The position numbers and the translations under genes are program-made. DNA of 64,000 bases from the NCBI RefSeq assembly GCF_028476545.1, contig NW_026732268.1:328501-392500 (forward strand), in the 5' to 3' direction. Position 1 is the first letter of the stretch. Every line of letters starts with the position of its first letter. The notes beneath the pieces are model-generated. The model was not told the DNA's origin and did no database searches. It was given only the letters and a program-made list of their open reading frames with translations. Positions 28,001 through 42,600 of this stretch are shown piece by piece. The DNA is from Physella acuta (lineage: Eukaryota; Mollusca; Gastropoda; Physidae).

Positions 28001-31000
28001 TAACCATATGTTCCACGGGGAATGCCCTAACCCAAGTGTAGATTAACCTTATGTTCCACGGGGAATGCCCTAACCCAAGTGTAGATTAACCATATGTTCC
28101 ACGGGGAATACCCTAACCCAAGTGTAGATTAACCTTATGTTCCACGGGGAATGCCCTAACCCAAGTGTAGATTAACCTTATGTTCCACGAGGAATACCCT
28201 AACCCAAGTGTAGATTAACCTTATGTTCCACGGGGAATGCCCTAACCCAAGTGTAGATTAACCATATGTTCCACGGGGAATACCCTAACCCAAGTGTAGA
28301 TTAACCTTATGTTCCACGGGGAATGCCCTAACCCAAGTGTAGATTAACCTTATGTTCCACGGGGAATGCCCTAACCCAAGTGTAGATTAACCTTATGTTC
28401 CACGGGGAATGCCCTAACCCAAGTGTAGATTAACCTTATGTTCCACGGGGAATGCCCTAACCCAAGTGTAGATTAACCATATGTTCCACGGGGAATACCC
28501 TAACCCAAGTGTAGATTAACCTTATGTTCCACGGGGAATGCCCTAACCCAAGTGTAGATTAACCTTATGTTCCACGGGGAATGCCCTAACCCAAGTGTAG
28601 ATTAACCTTATGTTCCACGGGGAATGCCCTAACCCAAGTATAGATTAACCTTATGTTCCACGGGGAATACCCTAACCCAAGTGTAGATTAACCTTATGTT
28701 CCACGGGGAATGCCCTAACCCAAGTGTAGATTAACCTTATGTTCCACGGGGAATGCCCTAACCCAAGTGTAGATTAACTTTATGTTCCACGGGGAATGCC
28801 CTAACCCAAGTGTAGATTAACTTTATGTTCCACGGGGAATACCCTAACCCAAGTGTAGATTAACCTTATGTTCCACGGGGAATGCCCTAACCCAAGTGTA
28901 GATTAACTTTATGTTCCACGGGGAATGTCCTAACCCAAGTGTAGATTAACCTTATGTTCCACGGGGAATGCCCTAACCCAAGTGTAGATTAACTTTATGT
29001 TCCACGGGGAATGCCCTAACCCAAGTGTAGATTAACCTTATGTTCCACGGGGAATACCCTAACCCAAGTGTAGATTAACCTTATGTTCCACGGGGAATGC
29101 CCTAACCCAAGTGTAGATTAACCTTATGTTCCACGGGGAATACCCTAACCCAAGTGTAGATTAACTTTATGTTCCACGGGGAATACCCTAACCCAAGTGT
29201 AGATTAACCTTATGTTCCACGGGGAATGCCCTAACCCAAGTGTAGATTAACCATATGTTCCACGGGGAATACCCTAACCCAAGTGTAGATTAACCTTATG
29301 TTCCACGGGGAATGCCCTAACCCAAGTGTAGATTAAGCTTATGTTCCACGAGGAATACCCTAACCCAAGTGTAGATTAACCTTATGTTCCACGGGGAATG
29401 CCCTAACCCAAGTGTAGATTAACCTTATGTTCCACGGGGAATGCCCTAACCCAAGTGTAGATTAACCTTATGTTCCACGGGGAATACCCTAACCCAAGTG
29501 TAGATTAACCTTATGTTTCACGTGGAATGCTCTAACCCAAGTGTAGATTAACCTTATGTTCCACGGGGAATGCCCTAACCCAAGTGTAGATTAACCTTAT
29601 GTTCCACGGGGAATGCCCTAACCCAAGTGTAGATTAACCTTATGTTCCACGGGGAATGCCCTAACCCAAGTGTAGATTAACCTTATGTTCCACGGGGAAT
29701 GCCCTAACCCAAGTGTAGATTAACCTTATGTTCCACGGGGAATACCCTAACCCAAGTGTAGATTAACTTTATGTTCCACGGGGAATACCCTAACCCAAGT
29801 GTAGATTAACCTTATGTTCCACGGGGAATGCCCTAACCCAAGTGTAGATTAACCTTATGTTCCACGAGGAATACCCTAACCCAAGTGTAGATTAACCTTA
29901 TGTTCCACGGGGAATGCCCTAACCCAAGTGTAGATTAACCATATGTTCCACGGGGAATACCCTAACCCAAGTGTAGATTAACCTTATGTTCCACGGGGAA
30001 TGCCCTAACCCAAGTGTAGATTAACCTTATGTTCCACGGGGAATGCCCTATCCCAAGTGTAGATTAACCTTATGTTCCACGGGGAATACCCTAACCCAAG
30101 TGTAGATTAACCATATGTTCCACGGGGAATGTTCTAACCCAAGTGTAGATTAACCTTATGTTCCACGGGGAATGCCCTAACCCAAGTGTAGATTAACCTT
30201 ATGTTCCACGGGGAATGCCCTAACCCAAGTGTAGATTAACTTTATGTTCCACGGGGAATGCCCTAACCCAAGTGTAGATTAACCTTATGTTCCACGGGGA
30301 ATGCCCTAACCCAAGTGTAGATTAACTTTATGTTCCACGGGGAATGCCCTAACCCAAGTGTAGATTAACCATATGTTCCACGGGGAATACCCTAACCCAA
30401 GTGTAGATTAACCTTATGTTCCACGGGGAATACCCTAACCCAAGTGTAGATTAACCTTATGTTCCACGAGGAATACCCTAACCCAAGTGTAGATTAACCT
30501 TATGTTCCACGGGGAATGCCCTAACCAAAGTGTAGATTAACCTTATGTTCCACGGGGAATGCCCTAACCCAAGTGTAGATTAACCTTATGTTCCACGGGG
30601 AATGCCCTAACCCAAGTGTAGATTAACCTTATGTTCCACGGGGAATGCCCTAACCCAAGTGTAGATTAACCTTATGTTCCACGGGGAATGCCCTAACCCA
30701 AGTGTAGATTAACCTTATGTTCCACGGGGAATGCCCTAACCCAAGTGTAGATTAACCTTATGTTCCACGGGGAATACCCTAACCCAAGTGTAGATTAACC
30801 TTATGTTCCACGGGGAATACCCTAACCCAAGTGTAGATTAACCTTATGTTCCACGGGGAATGCCCTAACCCAAGTGTAGATTAACCTTATGTTCCACGGG
30901 GAATACCCTAACCCAAGTGTAGATTAACCTTATGTTCCACGGGGAATGCCCTAACCCAAGTGTAGATTAACCTTATGTTCCACGGGGAATGCCCTAACCC

Positions 31001-34000
31001 AAGTGTAGATTAACCTTATGTTCCACGGGGAATACCCTAACCCAAGTGTAGATTAACCTTATGTTCCACGGGGAATACCCTAACCCAAGTGTAGATTAAC
31101 CTTATGTTCCACGGGGAATGCCCTAACCCAAGTGTAGATTAACCTTATGTTCCACGGGGAATACCCTAACCCAAGTGTAGATTAACCTTATGTTCCACGG
31201 GGAATGCCCTAACCCAAGTGTAGATTAACCTTATGTTCCACGGGGAATACCCTAACCCAAGTGTAGATTAACCTTATGTTCCACGGGGAATACCCTAATC
31301 CTAACCCAAATCCTAATATTTACTTCAACTGTGCCTTGTCTGGCAGTTTGAGTTGAACGTTAGGATTAGGTTAAGGGCAAAGGTTAGGATTTGGTTGAGG
31401 TTCAAGGGTTATTGACAGGGTTGAATTGATCGGAAGGATGTTGGATGTGGTCCTGGAGAAATCAACTGCTCCACCTCCTGTACACCTTGCCAATACACCC
31501 CTATTTAACATCTTCCTACCTCAGCACCCCACAACCGTATCAAGCCACGACAGCTCTGCCTCCCACTGACGTCACAACACCTCTACCACAACCAGTCACA
31601 GTCCCGATAGACGAGAGGTATGAGCACACTTTTTGTACCACATCGTCAAATTTATATTTGTACCACATCGTCAAATTTATATTTGTACCACATCGTCAAA
31701 TTTATATTTGTACCACATCGTCAAATTTATATTTGTACCACATCGTCAAATTTATATTTGTACCACATCGTCAAATTTATACTTGTACCACATCGTCAAA
31801 TTTATATTTGTACCACATCGTCAAATTTATATTTGTACCACATCGTCAAATTTATATTTGTACCACATCGTCAAATTTATATTTGTACCACATTGTTTGT
31901 GTTCATTTTGGTGCGCAATTGTTTTAGTCATGCAATTCTATTGCATTCAAAACGAACCGTCCCAGCCAGTCCTACGCTAGCCTTTGTGAAAAACCTAACT
32001 ATAAAGGAGCGTGACGCCTGTGTTTATTAAGCAGCGCATGCTAGGCGATGCCCGGGGTTTGGAAATATATTTTTGCTTATATTTTAGACTATTTAAATAA
32101 CCATAAATCCAACTTTAATGCTAAGCAACCACAACGAAAAAAACACACAGCCACAACCACAATCATAGCCACAACCACAACCACAGCGACAATCACAACC
32201 ATAACAACAACAATAAACACAAACGCAAAGACAAAGACAAACGTAAACGTAAACACGAACACAAGCACAACAATGAACACTTTAAATAAAATTCTAATTT
32301 TAGTAACATGGTACTTTACCTGTTTGTGTGATCTTGGCATATGCAGTAGAGCAGTGGTTCTCAACCTTTTCGAGTGGCGACCCCCTTTCATAAAACGTAA
32401 ACCCGCGACCCCCATATAATTAACAAGTCGAAATTAGTAAAGAAAATAATAAGCACTAAATTAATATTTTCTAGTAGACTTTCAATATGAATTATTCTTG
32501 ATAACTGTTTTAATACGATGAGCAAAATTACATGCTATTAACAAGCATTAACTAGCATTAACAATTAAATTTTGTAAATTTAAGAATTCATCTTGTAGGA
32601 AAGCAGAGAATGTGTGACAATGCAGATTCTTCTTCTTTCAGCTCGGGGAAAATAACGCCGCAGTTCGTTGTCAAGAGATTCAAGATGCACATAATTCTTT
32701 AAACATGTTATCTATCACACCACACTGCAGAGTTTCTCAAACATGGCAGTATTTCAAATATTTATTTTTCCTCGCCAATTTTGCAGCTTTGATAAAAATG
32801 CCGAGAGATTATCATGAAAAGAGATAATATTCGTTCCTTTATCAGGTTAAGCTTATGTTGATGTTCGAATATATCTGCTAGGTATGATACTCTCTCCAAC
32901 CACACCATGTCGTTAAAGTATATCAAGAGGTCTTGTTTCCTTGCACTTCCAAGAACATTTTGATTTCATCTTTCAATTCAAAAACACGATTGACATTTCC
33001 TATTGACAGCCAGCGTACTGAAGTGTAGAACCTCGTGATCTTTATCCATGTCTTTGAGAGTTCTTGAAACAGACAGGTGTTTAGGGCTCCAGATTTAATA
33101 TGATTTACGACTTTTATTAGCAATGGAGTCGGATAAGTCTTGCTGGCGAGGGCATATGTGAATCATGCAGTGGATTCCCTTTCATTAGGGAGCTAAATCT
33201 TTTACCTTTTACTTTTTCTGAAATCCCCATTTTGACCCAAACATGACGCACCATCCATACAAGCCCCACAACCGTTTTCCCATTTTAATACTCCAGTTTA
33301 AAAAAAAACGTATTTATTTTCTCCATGATATCTTCACAAAACATCAACTCTTATTTGATAACATCTGAATGAATATATTTCACAAAGACAAGCAACTGCG
33401 AACACGAACTCACGTCTGTTGATTCGTCAACTTGAAAATCAAACAATGGTGAAAGCTTGATTTCATTCTAAATTTGTCTTTTAACATAAACCGCTGCATA
33501 GTATTATTAGACAGAGATATTTGTTGCATCTTTACTGCACTGGAATCCCCAAGAATTAATTTTACCATCTTCAGCATACATGGTTTGATGAGATTTTCTC
33601 CTTTGTGTGAGAAGTTTTTTGCTTGGAAATTTCTAATACCACTTCATATGATGCTTGCACTAATGCTGTGTTTTCTTGGTGGAAACGTTCTGTTCGATCA
33701 AGTCTCTGACGTTTGCAACTACCTTCATGCCGACAAAAGAACTACATAATTATCTTTTTTGGTGTGTTCCGAATGACTCGTCTCAAATTGACGTTTTGAA
33801 GTTTTCATAGACTCCTGACAAAGAACAACTTTGCACAGTACAAATTGTTTATTCTCTGTTCCATTTCCAGTGAATTTCAAATATTTTTCTAAATATTTAA
33901 GTTTTTTATTCATTGCTAGAGCTTAGTCTACCAGTTGGCGACCCCCCAGAAAGCCCTTCCCCCCAAGGGGTCGCTACCCCCAGGTTGGAAACCCATGGAG

Positions 34001-36552
34001 TAGAGTGTGAAAAGTTCTACGCCCCGTGGCTTCAACTTTCTGAACTTAAGTTGTGCACCGATCGAGGTGGCTGAGAGACGTCCTACACACTAAGATCTAG
34101 ACGTCCTACAGACTAAGATCTAGACGTCCTACAGACTAAGATCTAGACGTCCTACACACTAAGATCTAGCATCTAGCCTGGAGTTTCAGGCGTGAGCCCT
34201 AACACCCTATCTCCCTCTAAAGAACGCTATCACACGACATTTACTAAATCGTTAAAAAGAAGAAATCTCTAGGCTATTAATGAATTTAATATTTTGGTAT
34301 TGAAATAACAATAGTGGACATTTTAGTACTGGTTTAAATATTACACAGCTTATGTATAGGTTGACATTTTTGGCAAATGTTTATCGAAAAACCTAAACGA
34401 AGCCAAGTGTCCCTAGTAGTAACTATAAAGCAAAATACGCAGTAAAATATCGACTTGATCACCAATTGTAATATTTTCAAAGTTTTGATTTTTGTACTAA
34501 AATCTAAATAGATTTTTCTTGCGTTATTGTTTGTGTTTGCGTTTAAATTTGTGTTTGTATTTTCGTTGTTTGCTTTTAAGTTTGTGTTTATGTTTATTTT
34601 TTTATATGCATATGTTTGCTATTATGTTTGCATTTGCGTTTATTATTATATTTGCGTTTATTTTTTCTCAAAAATCCATATTTACATATAGACCTTTAAT
34701 ATTCCCAACTTTGGGAAGTAAAAAAAAATTCAAATTCATAGCGGTGGGTGGTGCATCGGCAGGGAACGATTCGATTGTTCTCTATATGCGGTTCGACACC
34801 GTTCATCCGAGTGCAATGTAACTTTAGGGAGTTATGAGAATACACCAAAGAAGGTTTTTACGGGGAAAAAATCTTATGGGCGTCGCCTTGGAGCGTGCGA
34901 TTTTTGTCAAAACACTGTTTGTCGACATAAGTTCCAGAGCGGCTATCTTAGCACTTGGTATCCGCTAATTGGACTTCCTGCATAGTGGGTAAGGGTTACC
35001 ACTATATTTAACGATAAAACAGCGATAGACGCAGCCGCCCACGCCCAGGCGGTTGCTTGACCCGAAGCGCCCCGGGCTCTCCTGTTACATTATGGCAACT
35101 ACATTCGTTTTAAAATAAGGCTATATATTAAAGACATGATGAACAAAAATAAACGTTGACTATATCGAATAAGGCGCGACCTCCGGCGCCCCGTCAGAGG
35201 CAATAAGGCACCCCGGGCTGTCACTTGAGTATTATGGCGCCTACATTCGTTTTAAAGAGTTCGATAGGCGATTATTATTGTCGCTCACTTAATCTAATCA
35301 GGCTTGAACTCATGCGCTCCGGCAGTGTGCTTTTTGGCTCCCCGAGCTATCCCGTGAGCGGTATGGCGCATACGTTTGTTTTAATGAGCACCTTACAATA
35401 TTGACACGGTGGCACACGACATTCGATAATTAAACTGAGCCAGCGTCAGACTTCTTTTAGAAACCGCAGCAACGCGCGGGAATGTGCACGCTAGTCTAAT
35501 ATATAAAGTTCATTTCTGTATGTTTGCTTGTATTCACGATTACTAAGAAATATAAGACTTAAAGAGACCCCATACTTGTGGTGTTAAATGTCTAAAGTAC
35601 TTATCGTCTAAACTTTTCTAAACTGATGATTTTAAAAAATTAATATTGAAAGTGTTTTAAAACAATTTTCATTTTTCATACTTAAAATAGTAATTTTGTC
35701 AACATGTTTATTAAAGAAACATTTTTTAAAAAATCACATTTTACACAAATTCTAATTATGTCTGATAATGTCTGAAAATTATTTACATTTAGTTCTTTAG
35801 TACTCATTACATCCCTTGATAAAATCTGTAAAAACAATTACTTTCATTTAAAAAAAACACATTACATCGAGGGGGAAAAATTACATTTTATTACTTTGTT
35901 TTGGTGTTGGGGAAAAAATACTTACATAACTAGCACGGATTGATCAAGTACAACGTGGAAGGTGTTTTAGATACTGTCTTTTATTTTTTTATGCACTGAA
36001 CGTACTGTTTACTAATTATATTTTTAATCAAAGACATTTGACGTAAAAAAAGACATCTTTATTCGGGAACAGGAATTCCCTCAAGTTATTATTTGTGTCC
36101 TTTTTTGAGCATTCGTTTTTGTCTGTATTTTTTGCGCACGAAGGAGAATTCGTTTTGGTCAGTCGCACCAGAAAGCTCTTTTATAGACACCTGCACCAAA
36201 CTACAAGAAGATATAACATTTTATATAATACTAGCCGTCCCGGTATGTGTTTTGTTTGTGTTGTGTTTGTGCGGTGTTTGTGTTGTGTTTGTGTTGTGTT
36301 TGTGTTGTGTTTGTGTTGTGTTTGTGTTGTGTTGTGGTTGTGTTGTGTTTGTGTTGTGTTTGTGTTGTGCTTCTGTTTTGTTTGTGTTATTTTTTTTTTA
36401 AGTTAATACATTTTAAAAAGATTCACCGTGACGGAGCACGGGTATACTGCTAGTATAATATAAAATCATGAAAATTCAAAGGTTTGTTAAGAAAGAAAAA
36501 GGATAACTTCCGGGTTTCTCGGAAATATTTTAAAATTTGATAAACATTTACT

Positions 36553-36615
<63 letters not shown>

Positions 36616-39600
36616 TTACAGAGAGAGAGGGAGGGAGAGAGGGAGAAAGAGAGAGAGAGACCGAGTTTTTATGAGAATGGAAACGCTAGCGCAATATCGA
36701 TGTATATTTCTTTTCTCGATTGACTTCATCTTTTCAGAATGTTCCTGCCTAGAACCGACCCGCGACCTGCGCGAGTCATTGCTCATGAGCTACTACGTAG
36801 TCTGGCGGACAAGGACACGTACAGAGAATTGTTCCAGTACATTTTTGACGACTGTTTGCTTTTCAGGAAAGTCATGAAATCACAAGACATCCAGTACAAC
36901 ATCCCATGTTTGTCCACTGGTCAGTCTATTACAACATCCCATGTTTGTCCACTGGTCAGTCTATTACAACATCCCATGTTTGTCCACTGGTCAGTCTATT
37001 ACAACATCCCATGTTTGTCCACTGGTCAGTCTATTACAACATCCCATGTTTGTCCACTGGTCAGTCTATTACAACATCCCATGTTTGTCCACTGGTCAGT
37101 CTATTACAACATCCCATGTTTGTGTTTGTCCACTGGTCAGTCTATTACAACATCCCATGTTTGTCCACTGGTCAGTCTATTACAACATCCCATGTTTGTC
37201 CACTGGTCAGTCTATTACAACATCCCATGTTTGTCCACTGGTCAGTCTATTACAACATCCCATGTTTGTCCACTGGTCAGTCTATTACAACATCCCATGT
37301 TTGTCCACTGGTCAGTCTATTACAACATCCCATGTTTGTCCACTGGTCAGTCTATTACAACATCCCACGTTTGTCCACTGGTCAGTCTATTACAACATCC
37401 CATGTTTGTCCACTGGTCAGTCTATTACAACATCCCACGTTTGTCCACTGGTCAGTCTATTACAACATCCCATGTTTGTGTTTGTCCACTGGTCAGTCTA
37501 TTACAACATCCCATGTTTGTGTTTGTCCACTGGTCAGTGTATTACAACATCCCATGTTTGTCCACTGGTCAGTCTATTACAACATCCCATGTTTGTGTTT
37601 ATCCAATGGTCATTTATTCCCCCTTTTCAGCCGTTAACTGTACACATTCGTCATTACGGGTAAAAATTGAGTAGTAAGTCTAAACATCAAGACTGATATA
37701 TCGTTCTCCCCCCCCCCCATTCCCCCAATGCCATCAACATGATGAAGTGTGATGGTGACTTTACCCCCCCCCCCCACCCCCACTCCCCCGATACAATCAA
37801 CATGATGAAGTGTGATGTTGACTTTACACCCCCACTCCCCCACTCCCCAGATGCCATCAACATGATGAAGTGTGATGTTGACTTTACACCCCCACTCCCC
37901 CACTCCCCAGATGCCATCAACATGATGAAGTGTGATGTTGACTTTACACCCCCACTCCCCCACTCCCCCGATACAATCAACATGATGAAGTGTGATGGTG
38001 ACTTTACCCCCCCCCCCACCCCCACTCCCCCGATACAATCAACATGATGAAGTGTGATGTTGACTTTACACCCCCACTCCCCCACTCCCCAGATGCCATC
38101 AACATGATGAAGTGTGATGTTGACTTTACACCCCCCCCCCCCCTCACTCCCCCACTCCCCAGATGCCATCAACATGATGAAGTGTGATGGTGACTTCACG
38201 CTGCAGGACCGCGTGTTTGACGTCATGACCTACTCCGAGCACCCAGACGACATCTATGAAGTTTACCTGGTGCCCCTCAACAGGGCCAGGGCTGAACGAG
38301 ACCGAGCGAGGAGGGCGACGGTAGGTTGGACTGGAAAAACATTTTAAATTAATTCTTTTCTTCTATTTGTCAAATTTGTTAGTCCTATACCTCAATAGAT
38401 AAACATAGATGTGATCATTTCTACAACAAGTTGTTCGCTGTGAATCTTTATTTACTTTCGCATTCTGTCACGTTCCGTCTTTTTACTACGTCGTTCACAA
38501 AATCTTTTTGTTTTACATAATCGTAGTCTTCAAAATCACCCGTTACTTTACCTGTACCAGGATGTAAGAGTGGGGGGGGGGGGGGGGGGTGGATAAGGTG
38601 AGACCACAAGTTGTGAGGGTTGACATGACAGAAAACTGAAACCAAGACTAACATGAGGCAGACAGTGAAGTTTTATTTTCTTGTTGACAGGACAGAAAAC
38701 TAAAACCAAGACTAACATGAGGCAGACTGTGAAGTTTTATTTTCTTGTTGACAGGACAGAAAACTAAAACCAAGACTAACATGAGGCAGACAGTGAAGTT
38801 TTATTTTCTTGTTGACAGGACAGAAAACTAAAACCAAGACTAACATGAGGCAGACAGTGAAGTTTTATTTTCTTGTTGACAGGACAGAAAACTGAAACCA
38901 AGACTAACATGAGGCAGACAGTGAAGTTTTATTTTCTTGTTGACAGGACAGAAAACTAAAACCAAGACTAACATGAGGCAGACAGTGAAGTTTTATTTTC
39001 TTGTTGACAGGACAGAAAACTGAAACCAAGACTAACATGAGGCAGACAGTGAAGTTTTATTTTCTTGTTGACAGGACAGAAAACTGAAACCAAGACTAAC
39101 ATGAGGCAGACAGTGAAGTTTTATTTTCTTTTTGACAGGACAGAAAACTAAAACCAAGACTAACATGAGGCAGAAAGTGAAGTTTTATTTTCTTGTTGAC
39201 AGGACAGAAAACTGAAACCAAGACTAACATGAGGCAGACAGTGAAGTTTTATTTTCTTGTTGACAGGACAGAAAACTGAAACCAAGACTAACATGAGGCA
39301 GACAGTGAAGTTTTATTTTCTTGTTGACAGGACAGAAAACTAAAACCAAGACTAACATGAGGCAGAAAGTGAAGTTTTATTTTCTTGTTGACAGGACAGA
39401 AAACTAAAACCAAGACTAACATGAGGCAGACAGTGAAGTTTTATTTTCTTGTTGACAGGACAGAAAACTAAAACCAAGACTAACATGAGGCAGACAGTGA
39501 AGTTTTATTTTCTTTTTGACAGGACAGAAAACTGAAACCAAGACTAACATGAGGCAGACAGTGAAGTTTTATTTTCTTTTTGACAGGACAGAAAACTGAA

Positions 39601-42600
39601 ACCAAGACTAACATGAGGCAGACAGTGAAGTTTTATTTTCTTGTTGACAGGACAGAAAACTAAAACCAAGACTAACATGAGGCAGACAGTGAAGTTTTAT
39701 TTTCTTGTTGACAGGACAGAAAACTGAAACCAAGACTAACATGAGGCAGACAGTGAAGTTTTATTTTCTTGTTGACAAGACAGAAAACTGAAACCAAGAC
39801 TAACATGAGGCAGACAGTGAAGTTTTATTTTCTTGTTGACAGGACAGAAAACTAAAACCAAGACTAACATGAGGCAGACAGTGAAGTTTTATTTTCTTGT
39901 TGACAGGACAGAAAACTAAAACCAAGACTAACATGAGGCAGACAGTGAAGTTTTATTTTCTTGTTGACAGGACAGAAAACTAAAACCAAGACTAACATGA
40001 GGCAGACAGTGAAGTTTCATTTTCTTGTTGACAGGACAGAAAACTAAAACCAAGACTAACATGAGGCAGACAGTGAAGTTTTATTTTCTTTTTGACAGGA
40101 CAGAAAACTGAAACCAAGACTAACATGAGGCAGACAGTGAAGTTTTATTTTCTTTTTGACTGGACAGAAAACTGAAACCAAGACTAACATGAGGCAGACA
40201 GTGAAGTTTTATTTTCTTGTTGACAGGACAGAAAACTAAAACCAAGACTAACATGAGGCAGACAGTGAAGTTTTATTTTCTTGTTGACAGGACAGAAAAC
40301 TGAAACCAAGACTAACATGAGGCAGACAGTGAAGTTTTATTTTCTTGTTGACAGGACAGAAAACTGAAACCAAGACTAACATGAGGCAGACAGTGAAGTT
40401 TTATTTTCTTTTTGACAGGACAGAAAACTGAAACCAAGACTAACATGAGGCAGACAGTGAAGTTTTATTTTCTTGTTGACAGGACAGAAAACTGAAACCA
40501 AGACTAACATGAGGCAGACAGTGAAGTTTTATTTTCTTGTTGACAGGACAGAAAACTAAAACCAAGACTAACATGAGGCAGACAGTGAAGTTTTATTTTC
40601 TTGTTGACAGGACAGAAAACTAAAACCAAGACTAACATGAGGCAGACAGTGAAGTTTTATTTTCTTTTTGACAGGACAGAAAACTGAAACCAAGACTAAC
40701 ATGAGGCAGACAGTGAAGTTTTAGTTTCTTTTTGACTGGACAGAAAACTGAAACCAAGACTAACATGAGGCAGACAGTGAAGTTTTATTTTCTTGTTGAC
40801 AGGACAGAAAACTAAAACCAAGACTAACATGAGGCAGACAGTGAAGTTTTATTTTCTTGTTGACAGGACAGAAAACTGAAACCAAGACTAACATGAGGCA
40901 GACAGTGAAGTTTTATTTTCTTGTTGACAGGACAGAAAACTAAAACCAAGACTAACATGAGGCAGACAGTGAAGTTTTATTTTCTTTTTGACAGGACAGA
41001 AAACTGAAACCAAGACTAACATGAGGCAGACAGTGAAGTTTTATTTTCTTTTTGACAGGACAGAAAACTGAAACCAAGACTAACATGAGGCAGACAGTGA
41101 AGTTTTATTTTCTTGTTGACAGGACAGAAAACTAAAACCAAGACTAACATGAGGCAGACAGTGAAGTTTTATTTTCTTGTTGACAGGACAGAAAACTGAA
41201 ACCAAGACTAACATGAGGCAGACAGTGAAGTTTTATTTTCTTGTTGACAAGACAGAAAACTGAAACCAAGACTAACATGAGGCAGACAGTGAAGTTTTAT
41301 TTTCTTGTTGACAGGACAGAAAACTAAAACCAAGACTAACATGAGGCAGACAGTGAAGTTTTATTTTCTTGTTGACAGGACAGAAAACTAAAACCAAGAC
41401 TAACATGAGGCAGACAGTGAAGTTTTATTTTCTTGTTGACAGGACAGAAAACTAAAACCAAGACTAACATGAGGCAGACAGTGAAGTTTTATTTTCTTGT
41501 TGACAGGACAGAAAACTAAAACCAAGACTAACATGAGGCAGACAGTGAAGTTTTATTTTCTTTTTGACAGGACAGAAAACTGAAACCAAGACTAACATGA
41601 GGCAGACAGTGAAGTTTTATTTTCTTTTTGACTGGACAGAAAACTGAAACCAAGACTAACATGAGGCAGACAGTGAAGTTTTATTTTCTTGTTGACAGGA
41701 CAGAAAACTAAAACCAAGACTAACATGAGGCAGACAGTGAAGTTTTATTTTCTTGTTGACAGGACAGAAAACTGAAACCAAGACTAACATGAGGCAGACA
41801 GTGAAGTTTTATTTTCTTGTTGACAGGACAGAAAACTGAAACCAAGACTAACATGAGGCAGACAGTGAAGTTTTATTTTCTTGTTGACAGGACAGAAAAC
41901 TAAAACCAAGACTAACATGAGGCAGACAGTGAAGTTTTATTTTCTTGTTGACAGGACAGAAAACTAAAACCAAGACTAACATGAGGAAGACAGTGAAGTT
42001 TTATTTTCTTGTTGACACGACAGAAAACTGAAACCAAGACTAACATGAGGCAGACAGTGAAGTTTTATTTTCTTGTTGACAGGACAGAAAACTAAAACCA
42101 AGACTAACATGAGGCAGACAGTGAAGTTTTATTTTCTTGTTGACAGGACAGAAAACTAAAACCAAGACTAACATGAGGCAGACAGTGAAGTTTTATTTTC
42201 TTGTTGACAGGACAGAAAACTAAAACCAAGACTAACATGAGGCAGACAGTGAAGTTTTATTTTCTTGTTGACAGGACAGAAAACTAAAACCAAGACTAAC
42301 ATGAGGCAGACAGTGAAGTTTTATTTTCTTTTTGACAGGACAGAAAACTGAAACCAAGACTAACATGAGGCAGACAGTGAAGTTTTATTTTCTTTTTGAC
42401 TGGACAGAAAACTGAAACCAAGACTAACATGAGGCAGACAGTGAAGTTTTATTTTCTTGTTGACAGGACAGAAAACTAAAACCAAGACTAACATGAGGCA
42501 GACAGTGAAGTTTTATTTTCTTGTTGACAGGACAGAAAACTGAAACCAAGACTAACATGAGGCAGACAGTGAAGTTTTATTTTCTTGTTGACAGGACAGA

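Noticed and set aside
34740-34830. A tRNA gene
   Set aside because: Only a B-box-like ggttcgacacc is convincing. I could not fold an acceptor stem or anticodon arm, so it is listed only as a possible SINE head.
35480-35530. Helitron end (ctag next to tctaatatataaa)
   Set aside because: A short match to loose Helitron end rules; no clear 3' hairpin or second end was found.
37739-38047. Extra coding exons in the seven 60-bp units before exon 12
   Set aside because: Each unit starts like exon 12 but runs into a C-rich tract with no donor. They are better explained as amplified junction sequence.
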